A DNA stretch of 7,315 nucleotides from an uncultured Lachnospiraceae bacterium (GTDB taxonomy: Bacteria > Bacillota > Clostridia > Lachnospirales > Lachnospiraceae), in the NCBI GenBank assembly GCA_902783395.1, contig CACZRA010000008.1, positions 1 through 7,315 of the forward strand, in the 5' to 3' direction. Positions 1 to 7,225 of the stretch are shown one piece after another (within the stretch, counting starts at the first letter, position 1; each line of letters starts with the position of its first letter). The notes beneath the pieces were generated by a model. It did not search any database. It was given only the letters and a program-made list of their open reading frames with translations, and was not told the DNA's origin. The position numbers were made by a program, and so were the translations under genes.

Positions 1-439
1 CCGGCTTTCTGATAATGAAAGAACCGCCAGCCATCGCATTTTTTACTGCAGCATGGATATCAAAGTCCGGTCCGCAGCCCTCCCTGAAGCCTATCGTATA
101 TTCCGCAGCCCTGACACTTGCCATTGCGTTCTCACACCTTTCGGGAAGAAGGACACAGCTTACTATCCCGATCCCCTCAGTCTGCTGCGCGTTCAGGGCA
201 TCTTTCACTTCCTTTGATGACGAAGCCTCCGACACCTCGAGATCAAAGTATTCTGCATCCGACTCATACCCCACTGAAAGCGGCATTGCAAAAGACATCT
301 TCTGATGCGGCGAGAAGCCTTCGGAATAAACGACCTTTATCCCTGCTCTCCTGTTCACTCTCTGGAAATAACGCTGAAGATCAAGATGTCCGATATAACG
401 CACGACCCCGTGCTTTGTGAATTTTATCCGCAGCTTCAC
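1..439 (-). CDS. DUF2344 / TIGR03936-type radical-SAM-linked protein, partial (3' end outside window)
   Basis: Only the first 146 codons are present; the reading frame is open to the left edge. The start is GTG at 439-437: the same frame has a TAA stop five codons further upstream and no other usable start between. The N-terminus carries the family signature: KFTKHGVVRYIGHLDLQRYF (residues 6-25) followed by YSEGFSPHQKMSFAMPLSVG (38-57). The family is usually somewhat over 200 residues, so about a third is missing. Its biochemical role is not established. It is known as a regular partner of, and sometimes a fusion with, TIGR03960 radical SAM proteins, and the RYIGHLD region suggests a nucleic-acid or modification-related role only by association. 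The GTG overlaps the TGA stop of the preceding gene (GTGA, 4 nt), and an AAGGGG at 451-456 lies 11 nt upstream, so translation is probably coupled. Family assignment is from remembered motifs, without a database search. Confidence 0.88.
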   Translation of the reverse strand, partial: MKLRIKFTKHGVVRYIGHLDLQRYFQRVNRRAGIKVVYSEGFSPHQKMSFAMPLSVGYESDAEYFDLEVSEASSSKEVKDALNAQQTEGIGIVSCVLLPERCENAMASVRAAEYTIGFREGCGPDFDIHAAVKNAMAGGSFIIRKP

Positions 440-2364
440 TGTATCCGGATCCCCTTACCGCCTGTATCCTTTTCACTTCCCGTTTTTTCAAAGCATACCC
501 CTCCTCCGAAGGCTGCGGCTCCGCAACCGCTGCATTTTTCACGGCAGTTCGGCGTTACCCTTCCTTCCTTCGCGGCAAGATATTCTTTTTTCAGAAAATC
601 CCGGGATACGCCTATATCAATGAAATCCCATGGGAAGGCTTCATCAAGAGGCCTTTCCCTGCGGGTATAAAACGCGATATCGATACCGGTCTCATCAAAT
701 GCCTCATCCCATTTTTTTCTGTCGAAGCTCTCGGTCCAGGCATCATACATGCAGCCCTTTCTGTATGCCGCAAGTATGGCATCCGCCACTCTTCTGTCCC
801 CTCTGGCAAAGACCCCTTCGAGCTCCGATATCCCCGATTCGTGATACTGGAATTTTAAGCTTTTGTGATTTACGGCATGCTCCATTGCTTCATTCACCAT
901 ATAAGCCTTGCGGAGGAAATTGCCGGGTTCGTCCATCGCACACCATTGAAACGGGGTAAAGGGCTTCGGCACAAAGAATGAAGCAGAGCTTGTCACCTGA
1001 ACCCTTATCCCCTTCCTGTCCTCCTTCGGAACAGTATCGAAATAGTTCATCGCGACATCATTTGCAAGATCCGCTACCGCAAGCACATCCTCATCCGTTT
1101 CCCCCGGAAGTCCCAGCATGAAATAGAGCTTCACCTTGCTGTAGCCGGCTTCGAAGCATATGGCAGAGCCTTGAAGGATGTCCCCGGTCGTTATCCCTTT
1201 GTTTATCACATCCCTCATCCTCTGGCTTCCTGCCTCGGGAGCAAAGGTCAGCGAGCCTTTTTTGCTGTCCTGTATGGTCTCCATCATATCCAGAAAAACA
1301 TGATCTATGCGGAGTGAGGGGAGCGAGATGTTAATGAATTTTTCCTTATATGTCTCTACAAGCCATTTTACAAGCTCGGCTATCTTTGTATAATCCGAGG
1401 AAGAGAGCGAGCTTAAGGATATCTCATCATCCCCCGTCGCTTCTATCATTGCCTCGGCGTGTCTTTTCAGTGTTTCAAGACTCTTCTCCCTCACAGGCCT
1501 GTATATCATCCCTGCCTGACAGAACCGGCATCCTCTGATACAGCCTCTCTGTATCTCAAGCACCGACCTGTCCTGCGTGACCTTTATGAACGGGATCACC
1601 CTTTTCACGGGATAAGGTGCGTTGTCCATGTCGAGGCACACAGCCTTTTTCACGACGGAGGGCGCGTTTTCATTCAGTATATCAAAGCCCGCAAAGATCC
1701 CCGACCGGTCATACCGCGGCTCATAGAATGAGGGCACATACATCCCCCTTATATGTGCGGCTCTTTCAAGAAATTCGAACCTCGTCCTCCCTTCCCGCTT
1801 CATGGAGGCATACAGGTCCAGAAGGGCATCATATTCAGTCTCGCCCTCGCCTATATAAAACATATCAAAGAAGGCCGCGACAGGTTCGGGATTGTAGGCG
1901 CAGGGGCCGCCTCCTATGACTACAGGCACACCCTCTCCGAGGGGTGCATCGGCTTGCCTGTCTTTTGCGAGGAGCGGTATCCCCGACAGCTCGAGCACCT
2001 GCAGCACATTCGTATAGCACATTTCGTACTGAAGCGTGATGCCAAGAAAATCAAACCCCGATATCTCATCCTGTGATTCGAGGGCGAATAAAGGAATATG
2101 CTCCTTCCGCATCACAGCATCCAGATCAAGCCACGGAGAATAGACCCGCTCGCACCATACATCGGGTCTTTCATTGAACATCTCATAAAGTATCTGAATA
2201 CCAAGATGCGACATGCCTATCTCGTACACATCGGGAAAGCACATCGCAAATCGGATATCGACCTCATTTTTATTCTTTTTTATCGAGTTGATCTCTCCGC
2301 CGATATATCTCTCGGGATGCTCGACTGAAAGAAGTATCTCATCGCTTAACGCCAGCTTATCTAT
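436..2364 (-). CDS. TIGR03960-type radical SAM protein with B12-binding-like N-terminal domain, function unknown
   Basis: A 642-residue protein if it starts at the ATA codon 2364-2362. The N-terminus then reads KLALSDEILLSVEHPERYIG (residues 3-22) leading into CFPDVYEIGMSHLG (42-55), which is the usual opening of this family. An ATG at 2244 gives a shorter 602-residue product but cuts off the conserved YIGGEINS segment. Residues about 40-175 resemble a cobalamin-binding-like fold (VPVVIGGGP near 146-154, FYIGEGETEYD near 169-179), as in class B-like radical SAM enzymes. The radical SAM core follows, with the 4Fe-4S motif CIRGCRFC at C275, C279 and C282. Further core motifs are SLTFAPEAGS (371-380) and KLYFMLGLPGE (412-422). 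Near the C-terminus a second CX3CX2C (C607, C611, C614) precedes FGGGVC (C624). No substrate is known to me; an RNA- or protein-modifying reaction is possible. The gene overlaps hisIE by 8 nt and the next gene by 4 nt. Confidence 0.9.
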   Translation of the reverse strand: MDKLALSDEILLSVEHPERYIGGEINSIKKNKNEVDIRFAMCFPDVYEIGMSHLGIQILYEMFNERPDVWCERVYSPWLDLDAVMRKEHIPLFALESQDEISGFDFLGITLQYEMCYTNVLQVLELSGIPLLAKDRQADAPLGEGVPVVIGGGPCAYNPEPVAAFFDMFYIGEGETEYDALLDLYASMKREGRTRFEFLERAAHIRGMYVPSFYEPRYDRSGIFAGFDILNENAPSVVKKAVCLDMDNAPYPVKRVIPFIKVTQDRSVLEIQRGCIRGCRFCQAGMIYRPVREKSLETLKRHAEAMIEATGDDEISLSSLSSSDYTKIAELVKWLVETYKEKFINISLPSLRIDHVFLDMMETIQDSKKGSLTFAPEAGSQRMRDVINKGITTGDILQGSAICFEAGYSKVKLYFMLGLPGETDEDVLAVADLANDVAMNYFDTVPKEDRKGIRVQVTSSASFFVPKPFTPFQWCAMDEPGNFLRKAYMVNEAMEHAVNHKSLKFQYHESGISELEGVFARGDRRVADAILAAYRKGCMYDAWTESFDRKKWDEAFDETGIDIAFYTRRERPLDEAFPWDFIDIGVSRDFLKKEYLAAKEGRVTPNCREKCSGCGAAAFGGGVCFEKTGSEKDTGGKGIRIQ

Positions 2365-3673
2365 TTACTATCTCCTTTGTCACATCTTCCCATGTGACTC
2401 CCTTTTCAACCATCAGTACCATAGCATGATAGAGCCAGTCGGCCAGCTCATATTTCAGCTCCTCGGGATCGGGATTCTTTGCGGCAACGATTATCTCGGT
2501 ACATTCCTCGCCTATCTTCTTCAATATCTTGTCTATGCCCTTATCGAAGAGATAATTCGTATATGAGCCCTCCTTGGGGTGATCCCTCCGGTCCACTATG
2601 ACGGAATATTCCTGTTCAAACACCTTCAGCGGATTTGAATCATCGTATTCACGCTTTATCATTTCATTAAAGAAGCAGCTCCTCGAGCCGGTATGGCAGG
2701 CTGCTCCGATCTGAAGCACCTTGGCAAGGATGGTATCCTTGTCGCAGTCAGCGGTAAGGCTCTTTACAAACTGGAAATTGCCTGAGGTCTCACCCTTTGT
2801 CCAGAGCTCGTTCCTGCTCCTTGACCAGTAGGTCATCTTTCCCGTATCAAGAGTCTTTACAAAGGCCGCCTCATTCATATATGCAAGCATAAGAACCTCG
2901 CCCGTTTTGTAATCCTGGGCGATGACGGGTACCATGCCGTCACTGTTTTTTTCAAGCTCATCCCAGGCTATACTGCTCTCAAAGGTATTGACCTTGATCC
3001 CGAGTCCCTTGCACTGTCTCTTGAAATCCATAAATCCCTCAGCGGAAGAATCAAGGACTCCGCCCGCTATCCCGGCAATGTCATATGTTCTCAGGACAGC
3101 TGCAGCCTCATGAAGTGATTCCTTTTCAAGCAAAGGGATAAGATCAACCGTCATAGGATTCTTGTTTTCCGAACGGCGTCTTTTGAACCAGTCATCTATC
3201 TCGGCAAGCTTGTCTTCATTGATCAGGAGGACAAGTCCGATATAATTTCTGATCTCGCCCTCTCCCTCTTCCAGCTCGGCGATACCGGCAACGGATGCCG
3301 CGATCTTCTCCCTTCCGAACCGCTTGGACACCTCCTTGGCAAGCTCTATGTTCTCTTTCTTTGAGAAATTAAGCGCCGCTGTCTGGCAGCCCGCATACAG
3401 AAGCTTTTTGATATCCTCTGCCCTCTTCACGTTTCCCGCTCCTATCAGCGGGATGTCCACGGTATGGCTTATGGCCTTTATTATCTCCAGCTTCTTCTCA
3501 TGACCCGCGTCATTTACCGAAAAGTCAAATATGAGTATCGAATCCGCTCCGTGATTTTCAAAGTATGAAGCAAGGCTTACAGGATCCTCCGAAACCTTCG
3601 ACCTGTCATGAAGGCTCTTTACCGCAAGTCCGTTATTCAGATATATACAAGGTATTATCTGTCTGTATTCCAT
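2357..3673 (-). CDS. hisIE: HisIE (PR-AMP cyclohydrolase / PR-ATP pyrophosphohydrolase) with degenerate HisF-like N-terminal domain
   Basis: A 438-residue three-part protein for histidine steps 2 and 3: hydrolysis of PR-ATP to PR-AMP, then opening of the adenine ring. Residues 1 to about 228 resemble the HisF/HisA barrel (IIPCIYLNNGLAVK at 6-19; DPVSLASYFENHGAD at 30-44; IPLIGAGNVKRAEDIKKLL at 74-92). It looks non-catalytic: the first catalytic Asp is Tyr11 and the second falls on Ala/Gly at about 129-130. The HisI domain (about 232-345) keeps YWSRSRNELWTKGETSGN, the DCDKD metal motif (309-313) and CHTGSRSCFF (326-335), so it should be active. The HisE domain (about 350-438) keeps the EExxE (389-393) and ELAD (409-412) metal-binding pattern. 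The start chosen is ATG at 3673-3671, 1 nt after the hisB stop, with AAGGGGG at 3683-3689 as the ribosome binding site. An ATG ten codons upstream (3703) would add a sequence unlike family N-termini. HisI alone or HisIE is usually 100-250 residues, so the extra domain is the notable feature. Confidence 0.93.
   Translation of the reverse strand: MEYRQIIPCIYLNNGLAVKSLHDRSKVSEDPVSLASYFENHGADSILIFDFSVNDAGHEKKLEIIKAISHTVDIPLIGAGNVKRAEDIKKLLYAGCQTAALNFSKKENIELAKEVSKRFGREKIAASVAGIAELEEGEGEIRNYIGLVLLINEDKLAEIDDWFKRRRSENKNPMTVDLIPLLEKESLHEAAAVLRTYDIAGIAGGVLDSSAEGFMDFKRQCKGLGIKVNTFESSIAWDELEKNSDGMVPVIAQDYKTGEVLMLAYMNEAAFVKTLDTGKMTYWSRSRNELWTKGETSGNFQFVKSLTADCDKDTILAKVLQIGAACHTGSRSCFFNEMIKREYDDSNPLKVFEQEYSVIVDRRDHPKEGSYTNYLFDKGIDKILKKIGEECTEIIVAAKNPDPEELKYELADWLYHAMVLMVEKGVTWEDVTKEIVNR
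2372..2377 (-). promoter_or_regulatory. Shine-Dalgarno site that sets the ATA start of the radical SAM gene
   Basis: AAGGAG on the minus strand sits exactly 7 nt before ATA at 2364-2362, an optimal spacing. The next possible weak start in frame, CTG at 2355-2353, would be 16 nt away. In the radical SAM frame a TAA stop lies at 2367-2365, directly before the ATA, so the start cannot be further upstream. The site lies inside the last codons of hisIE. Confidence 0.75.
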
Positions 3674-3674
3674 T

Positions 3675-4265
3675 TTACAAAGCCCCCTTCGTAGAAAGCA
3701 CATCCTCTATTCTCTCATCAAATCCCGAAGCCGTATCAAGCGATTTGGCAAACGCTTTGAAGGCTGCCTCGGCGATGTGGTGTGAATTTAAACCGTCAAG
3801 CTGCTTCAGGTGCAGGTTCATCATGGAGGAATAAGACAGCGCATAAAAGAATTCCCTCACCATGCACATCTCCATGTCACCGCATCTTTCCTCCGGAAAG
3901 GTAAGGTTATAATTAAAATACGGTCTCCCGCAAAGATCCACGGCGCATAAAACAAGCGCCTCATCCATGGGCAGTATGAAGCTTCCGTACCGCCTGATGC
4001 CTTTTTTATCACCGAGAGCTTCGGCTACCGCCTCTCCGAGGACGATCCCGGTATCTTCGACGGAATGATGAGTGTCAGTCTCAAGATCTCCGCTGCAGCT
4101 GAGATACAGATCAAAGAATCCGTGTTTCGCGAAACACTCAAGCATATGATCGAAAAAACCGATCCCTGTATTTATTTCCGATTTTCCGGTCCCGTCGAGC
4201 AGAAGCTCACAGGTGATATCGGTCTCTTTTGTTTTTCTGCTGATCTTTGCCAGTCTTTTATTCAT
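3675..4265 (-). CDS. hisB: Imidazoleglycerol-phosphate dehydratase
   Basis: A 196-residue monofunctional dehydratase that converts imidazoleglycerol phosphate to imidazoleacetol phosphate in the cytoplasm. The length matches the family when no phosphatase domain is fused. Diagnostic motifs are GFFDHMLECFAKHG (36-49), DTHHSVEDTGI (64-74, with the metal-binding His pair and Glu), MDEALVLCAVDLCGRP (100-115), NSHHIAEAAFKAF (160-172) and the typical C-terminal STKG. I chose ATG at 4265-4263 over a TTG two codons earlier (4271) because a GAGG at 4273-4276 is 7 nt upstream of the ATG. This start lies inside the end of hisD (8-nt overlap), so translation is probably coupled. The enzyme normally forms a Mn-dependent 24-mer. 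The lack of an HisN-type phosphatase domain means histidinol-phosphatase must be encoded elsewhere. Confidence 0.97.
   Translation of the reverse strand: MNKRLAKISRKTKETDITCELLLDGTGKSEINTGIGFFDHMLECFAKHGFFDLYLSCSGDLETDTHHSVEDTGIVLGEAVAEALGDKKGIRRYGSFILPMDEALVLCAVDLCGRPYFNYNLTFPEERCGDMEMCMVREFFYALSYSSMMNLHLKQLDGLNSHHIAEAAFKAFAKSLDTASGFDERIEDVLSTKGAL
3683..3689 (-). promoter_or_regulatory. Ribosome binding site of the hisIE fusion gene
   Basis: AAGGGGG on the minus strand inside the final hisB codons, 9 nt before ATG 3673-3671. It supports this start over the ATG at 3703, which has no comparable site and would create a 29-nt overlap with hisB. Confidence 0.55.
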
Positions 4266-5553
4266 CCTCAAACCTCACTGCGATACTGTTTTTATGTGCC
4301 GTAAGTCCCTCTGAGCCGGCAAAGAGCTCCACATCCTCATGTACTTCACGCAGGGCCTCGGCGGAATAGCAGATCACAGATGACTTCTTTATGAAATCAT
4401 CTACGGAAAGCGGCGAAAAGAATCTGGCCGTTCCGTTTTTCGGAAGCACATGATCAGGTCCGGCAAAATAGTCCCCCAGCGGCTCTGAGGAATACTCTCC
4501 GAGGAATATTGCCCCCGCGTTTTTAACCTTTGTCATCGTCTGCCAGGGATCGCGCGTCACTATCTCAAGATGCTCCGATGCGATCTCATTAACGGCATCT
4601 ATGGCATCATCCATATTATCGGCCACCAGTGCATATCCGTAGTTATCGAGGGACTTTTCTATTATCTCACGTCTTGAAAGCTTCGGAAGAAAGCCGTCAA
4701 TTTCTCCTGAAACAGCTTCGGCAAGCTCCATGGATGTAGTGACGAGGATCGCGGATGCCATCTCGTCATGCTCCGCCTGGCTCAGAAGATCTGCCGCCAC
4801 ATAACGGGGATTGGCTGTCTCGTCGGCAAGGACCATGATCTCCGAAGGTCCCGCCACGGAATCTATGGATACATGTCCGTATACCGCCCGCTTTGCAAGA
4901 GCAACATAGATATTACCCGGCCCTACTATCTTATCCGCCTTGGGGATCATTCCGGTCCCGTATGCCATTCCGGCTATCGCCTGGGCTCCGCCGGTCTTGA
5001 ATATCCTTTTTACGCCCGTGATCTTTGCCGCAGCAAGCACGACAGGCGTGACCCTGCCGTCACTTCCCGCCGGAGTGCATATCATGATCTCAGGAACGCC
5101 GGCACACTGTGCCGGGATTATGTTCATAAGAAGCGTCGAAGGATAGGCAGCCTTGCCTCCGGGTACATAGACTCCGACCCTTTCTATTGGGGTTATACGC
5201 TGCCCCAGGATCGCTCCGCTGCTTTCCGTTGTAAAAAAGCTCTGCCTCAGCTGCTTTTCATGGTAAGCCCTGATATTACGGCTTGCTTTTTCCATTACCG
5301 CAAAAAGAGCGGGATCTACGGAGGCGGCGCCCTCCTCTATTTCTTCCTCGGTGACTGTGAAATTATTTTCATCCAGCCGGCACTTATCAAACTGCAGCGC
5401 CAGTTCAAAGATGGCCTTATCGCCGTTTTGTCTCACATTATCTATGATACCGGCAACCCTTTTTTCTATCTCGCCGTAATCATTCGTACTCCGTTTCAGG
5501 AGCTTTTCAAGAAGATCTCTCTTTGTATCTTTGGTCAGTCTTACTGTCTTCAT
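4258..5553 (-). CDS. hisD: Histidinol dehydrogenase
   Basis: A 431-residue protein, the normal family length, which oxidises L-histidinol to L-histidine in two NAD-dependent steps. The zinc and catalytic residues fall at almost the same positions as in E. coli HisD: Gln259 and His262 (LLSQAEHDE), Glu327 and His328 (SEHLE), Asp361 (GDYFAGPDHVLP) and His420 (GLTAHKNS). The NAD/substrate segments RVGVYVPGGKAAYPSTLLMN (125-144) and KIVGPGNIYVALAKR (208-222) are also intact. The start is ATG at 5553-5551, 4 nt after the hisZ-hisG stop. No good Shine-Dalgarno precedes it (the nearest purine run, GGAAAG, is 14 nt away), so initiation probably depends on ribosomes that finish the upstream gene. Nothing suggests loss of function. 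Confidence 0.97.
   Translation of the reverse strand: MKTVRLTKDTKRDLLEKLLKRSTNDYGEIEKRVAGIIDNVRQNGDKAIFELALQFDKCRLDENNFTVTEEEIEEGAASVDPALFAVMEKASRNIRAYHEKQLRQSFFTTESSGAILGQRITPIERVGVYVPGGKAAYPSTLLMNIIPAQCAGVPEIMICTPAGSDGRVTPVVLAAAKITGVKRIFKTGGAQAIAGMAYGTGMIPKADKIVGPGNIYVALAKRAVYGHVSIDSVAGPSEIMVLADETANPRYVAADLLSQAEHDEMASAILVTTSMELAEAVSGEIDGFLPKLSRREIIEKSLDNYGYALVADNMDDAIDAVNEIASEHLEIVTRDPWQTMTKVKNAGAIFLGEYSSEPLGDYFAGPDHVLPKNGTARFFSPLSVDDFIKKSSVICYSAEALREVHEDVELFAGSEGLTAHKNSIAVRFEDE
4273..4276 (-). promoter_or_regulatory. Ribosome binding site deciding the hisB start
   Basis: GAGG on the minus strand within the last codons of hisD, 7 nt before ATG 4265-4263. This spacing favours that ATG over the in-frame TTG at 4271, which would leave only a single base between. 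Confidence 0.6.
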
Positions 5554-5557
5554 AATT

Positions 5558-7216
5558 TCATATAACGCTTTCCACGGTATTGATCACATCGTTAAGATCC
5601 TTTATGAGCTTGTTTATCCTGGAGGCGTGGATACGCATGGATACGGTGTTTACCACTACCCTGGCGGAAAGAGGGATCACCTCCTCCAGTACGACAAGAC
5701 CGTTCTCGCGCAGGGTGCTCCCTGTCTCGACTATATCACAGATGACGTCCGCAAGACCTACTATCGGTGCAAGCTCAATGGAACCGTTAAGCTTGATTAT
5801 ATCTACAGTCTGGTGCTTGACATTCTGGAAATAGTCCCTTGTTATCCCGGGATACTTTGTTGCGACCCTTATCATCTCATGATGCTTCAAAAGCTCCGCC
5901 GCACTCTCCGGTCCCGCAATGCACATACGGCATTTCCCTATGCCGAGATCAAGGACCTCGAATATCTTACGCCCTTCTTCAAGTATGGTGTCCTCTCCGA
6001 CCACTCCTATATCCGCCGCCCCGTACTCCACATAGGTCGGAACATCGGGACCTTTTGCAAGAAAGAGGCGCACTTTGTTTTTCTCATCAGTAAATACGAG
6101 CTTCCTTGTATCCTTATCCTCAAGCTCCGTAAGGCTGATCCCCGTCTTCTGGAGCATCTCTATCGTTTTGTCGGCAAGCCTTCCCTTTGTAAGCGCAAAG
6201 GTAAGATATCCGTCATCCTTTGTCCTGCCGCTCTCCTCGTTGTTGAGCGCGGTCACAAGATCGTCAAGGGAAAGAGTGAAGCCGAGTGCCGGAGCGTCAT
6301 GTCCGAATTTCGCGAGAAGATTGTCATATCTTCCGCCCTTTAAGATGGCATCTCCGAGTGAGGAGGTATATGCCCTGAAGATTATACCCGTATAGTAATT
6401 GTACCGTGAGAGCATGGAGAGATCGAAGGAGATATAGTCCTGTATCCCTCTCTTTTCAGCCTGCTCATATAAAGCATGCAGCCGCTCTATCGCGGCCTTC
6501 GACCTTTCATTCGAGATCCCGACGAGAGCCTTGTCAAGAACCGAAACATCACCGAAAAGCTCTACGCAACGCAGCAGCTTATCAGCCTGGGATTCGAGCA
6601 TCTCGATATCCTTTATGAGACTGGCTGCAGCGTACTGGTTCTTATTGCCTATCTCATCTCTAAGGCTCATCTCCAGCTCGCCGTCGATACCGGCTTCCTC
6701 GCACAGGCCTTTGAAGTATCCGGCATTGCCTATGCAGATCTGGAAATCCTTAAGTCCGGCCGATCTCAAAAGCTCTACGGCCATGGCAGTCATCTCACCG
6801 TCTGCCTCCACAGAGCCGTCTCCCATATACTCGGCTCCGAGCTCAGTGTTTTCCTTCAGCTTGCCTGATAATGATCTTACATTGGAAAAAACATTCCCCG
6901 AATAGGAAAGCTTTACATGAACATTGTCATCAATGAAATACTTGGCGGCTGCCCTTGCGACTCCGGGGGTAAAATCGGGCCTTAAGACAAGGGTGCTGTT
7001 GTCCTTGTCAAAGAATTTGTACAGCTCTCCCGAAGGAGTGGTCCCTATTTCCCCTGAATATACGTCAAAGTACTCAAAGCTGGGCGTATCGATCTCTTTG
7101 TAGCCGTAATTCCTTAAGATCTGAAGAAACTCAAGCTGGAGTCTGAGCTTTCTTTCGTAATCATTTCCGTATATGTCCCTTACGCCCTCGGGAGTGTGAA
7201 GTAATCTGTTTTCCAT
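5558..7216 (-). CDS. hisZ-hisG: Fused ATP phosphoribosyltransferase: HisZ regulatory domain plus short-form HisG catalytic domain
   Basis: One uninterrupted 552-codon frame joins the two subunits of the HisZ-HisG enzyme, which condenses ATP and PRPP in the first committed step of histidine synthesis. Residues 1 to about 325 are HisZ, a histidyl-tRNA-synthetase paralogue: LHTPEGVRDIYG (6-17), LVLRPDFTP (76-84), RYNYYTGIIFRAY (271-283), and GDAILKGGRYDNLLAKFG (288-305). After a short polar linker (about 326-336) comes HisG: YLTFALTKGRLADKTIEML (337-355), VEYGAADIGVVGEDT (396-410), and the PRPP loop DIVETGSTLRENGL (494-507). The HisG part is about 216 residues, the short form that lacks its own histidine-binding domain and needs HisZ. 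Both halves look intact. The start ATG at 7216-7214 fits HisZ N-termini and has no Shine-Dalgarno. It leads the operon. Confidence 0.94.
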   Translation of the reverse strand: MENRLLHTPEGVRDIYGNDYERKLRLQLEFLQILRNYGYKEIDTPSFEYFDVYSGEIGTTPSGELYKFFDKDNSTLVLRPDFTPGVARAAAKYFIDDNVHVKLSYSGNVFSNVRSLSGKLKENTELGAEYMGDGSVEADGEMTAMAVELLRSAGLKDFQICIGNAGYFKGLCEEAGIDGELEMSLRDEIGNKNQYAAASLIKDIEMLESQADKLLRCVELFGDVSVLDKALVGISNERSKAAIERLHALYEQAEKRGIQDYISFDLSMLSRYNYYTGIIFRAYTSSLGDAILKGGRYDNLLAKFGHDAPALGFTLSLDDLVTALNNEESGRTKDDGYLTFALTKGRLADKTIEMLQKTGISLTELEDKDTRKLVFTDEKNKVRLFLAKGPDVPTYVEYGAADIGVVGEDTILEEGRKIFEVLDLGIGKCRMCIAGPESAAELLKHHEMIRVATKYPGITRDYFQNVKHQTVDIIKLNGSIELAPIVGLADVICDIVETGSTLRENGLVVLEEVIPLSARVVVNTVSMRIHASRINKLIKDLNDVINTVESVI

Positions 7217-7225
7217 AACGGATAA

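Noticed and set aside
15..670. Plus-strand open frames near the left edge
   Set aside because: They are antisense to the DUF2344 and radical SAM genes, with low-complexity Ser/Pro/Arg-rich products typical of shadow frames.
2242..2244. ATG 2244 as the true start of the radical SAM protein
   Set aside because: It would remove the conserved KLALSDEILL...YIGGEINS segment that continues in frame up to the ATA at 2364, and it lacks a ribosome binding site.
3671..3703. ATG at 3703 as the hisIE start
   Set aside because: The extra ten residues (MCFLRRGLCK) do not resemble family N-termini and would overlap hisB; ATG 3673 has AAGGGGG 9 nt upstream.
3675..4265. Bifunctional HisB with histidinol-phosphatase domain
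   Set aside because: The protein is only 196 residues and starts directly in the dehydratase domain; no HAD phosphatase motif is present.
4768..6343. Long plus-strand open frames of about 265-270 codons (4768-5565 and 5531-6343)
   Set aside because: They lie entirely antisense to hisD and hisZ-hisG, whose catalytic motifs are intact in the other strand; the plus-strand products show no recognisable domain and no convincing ribosome binding site.
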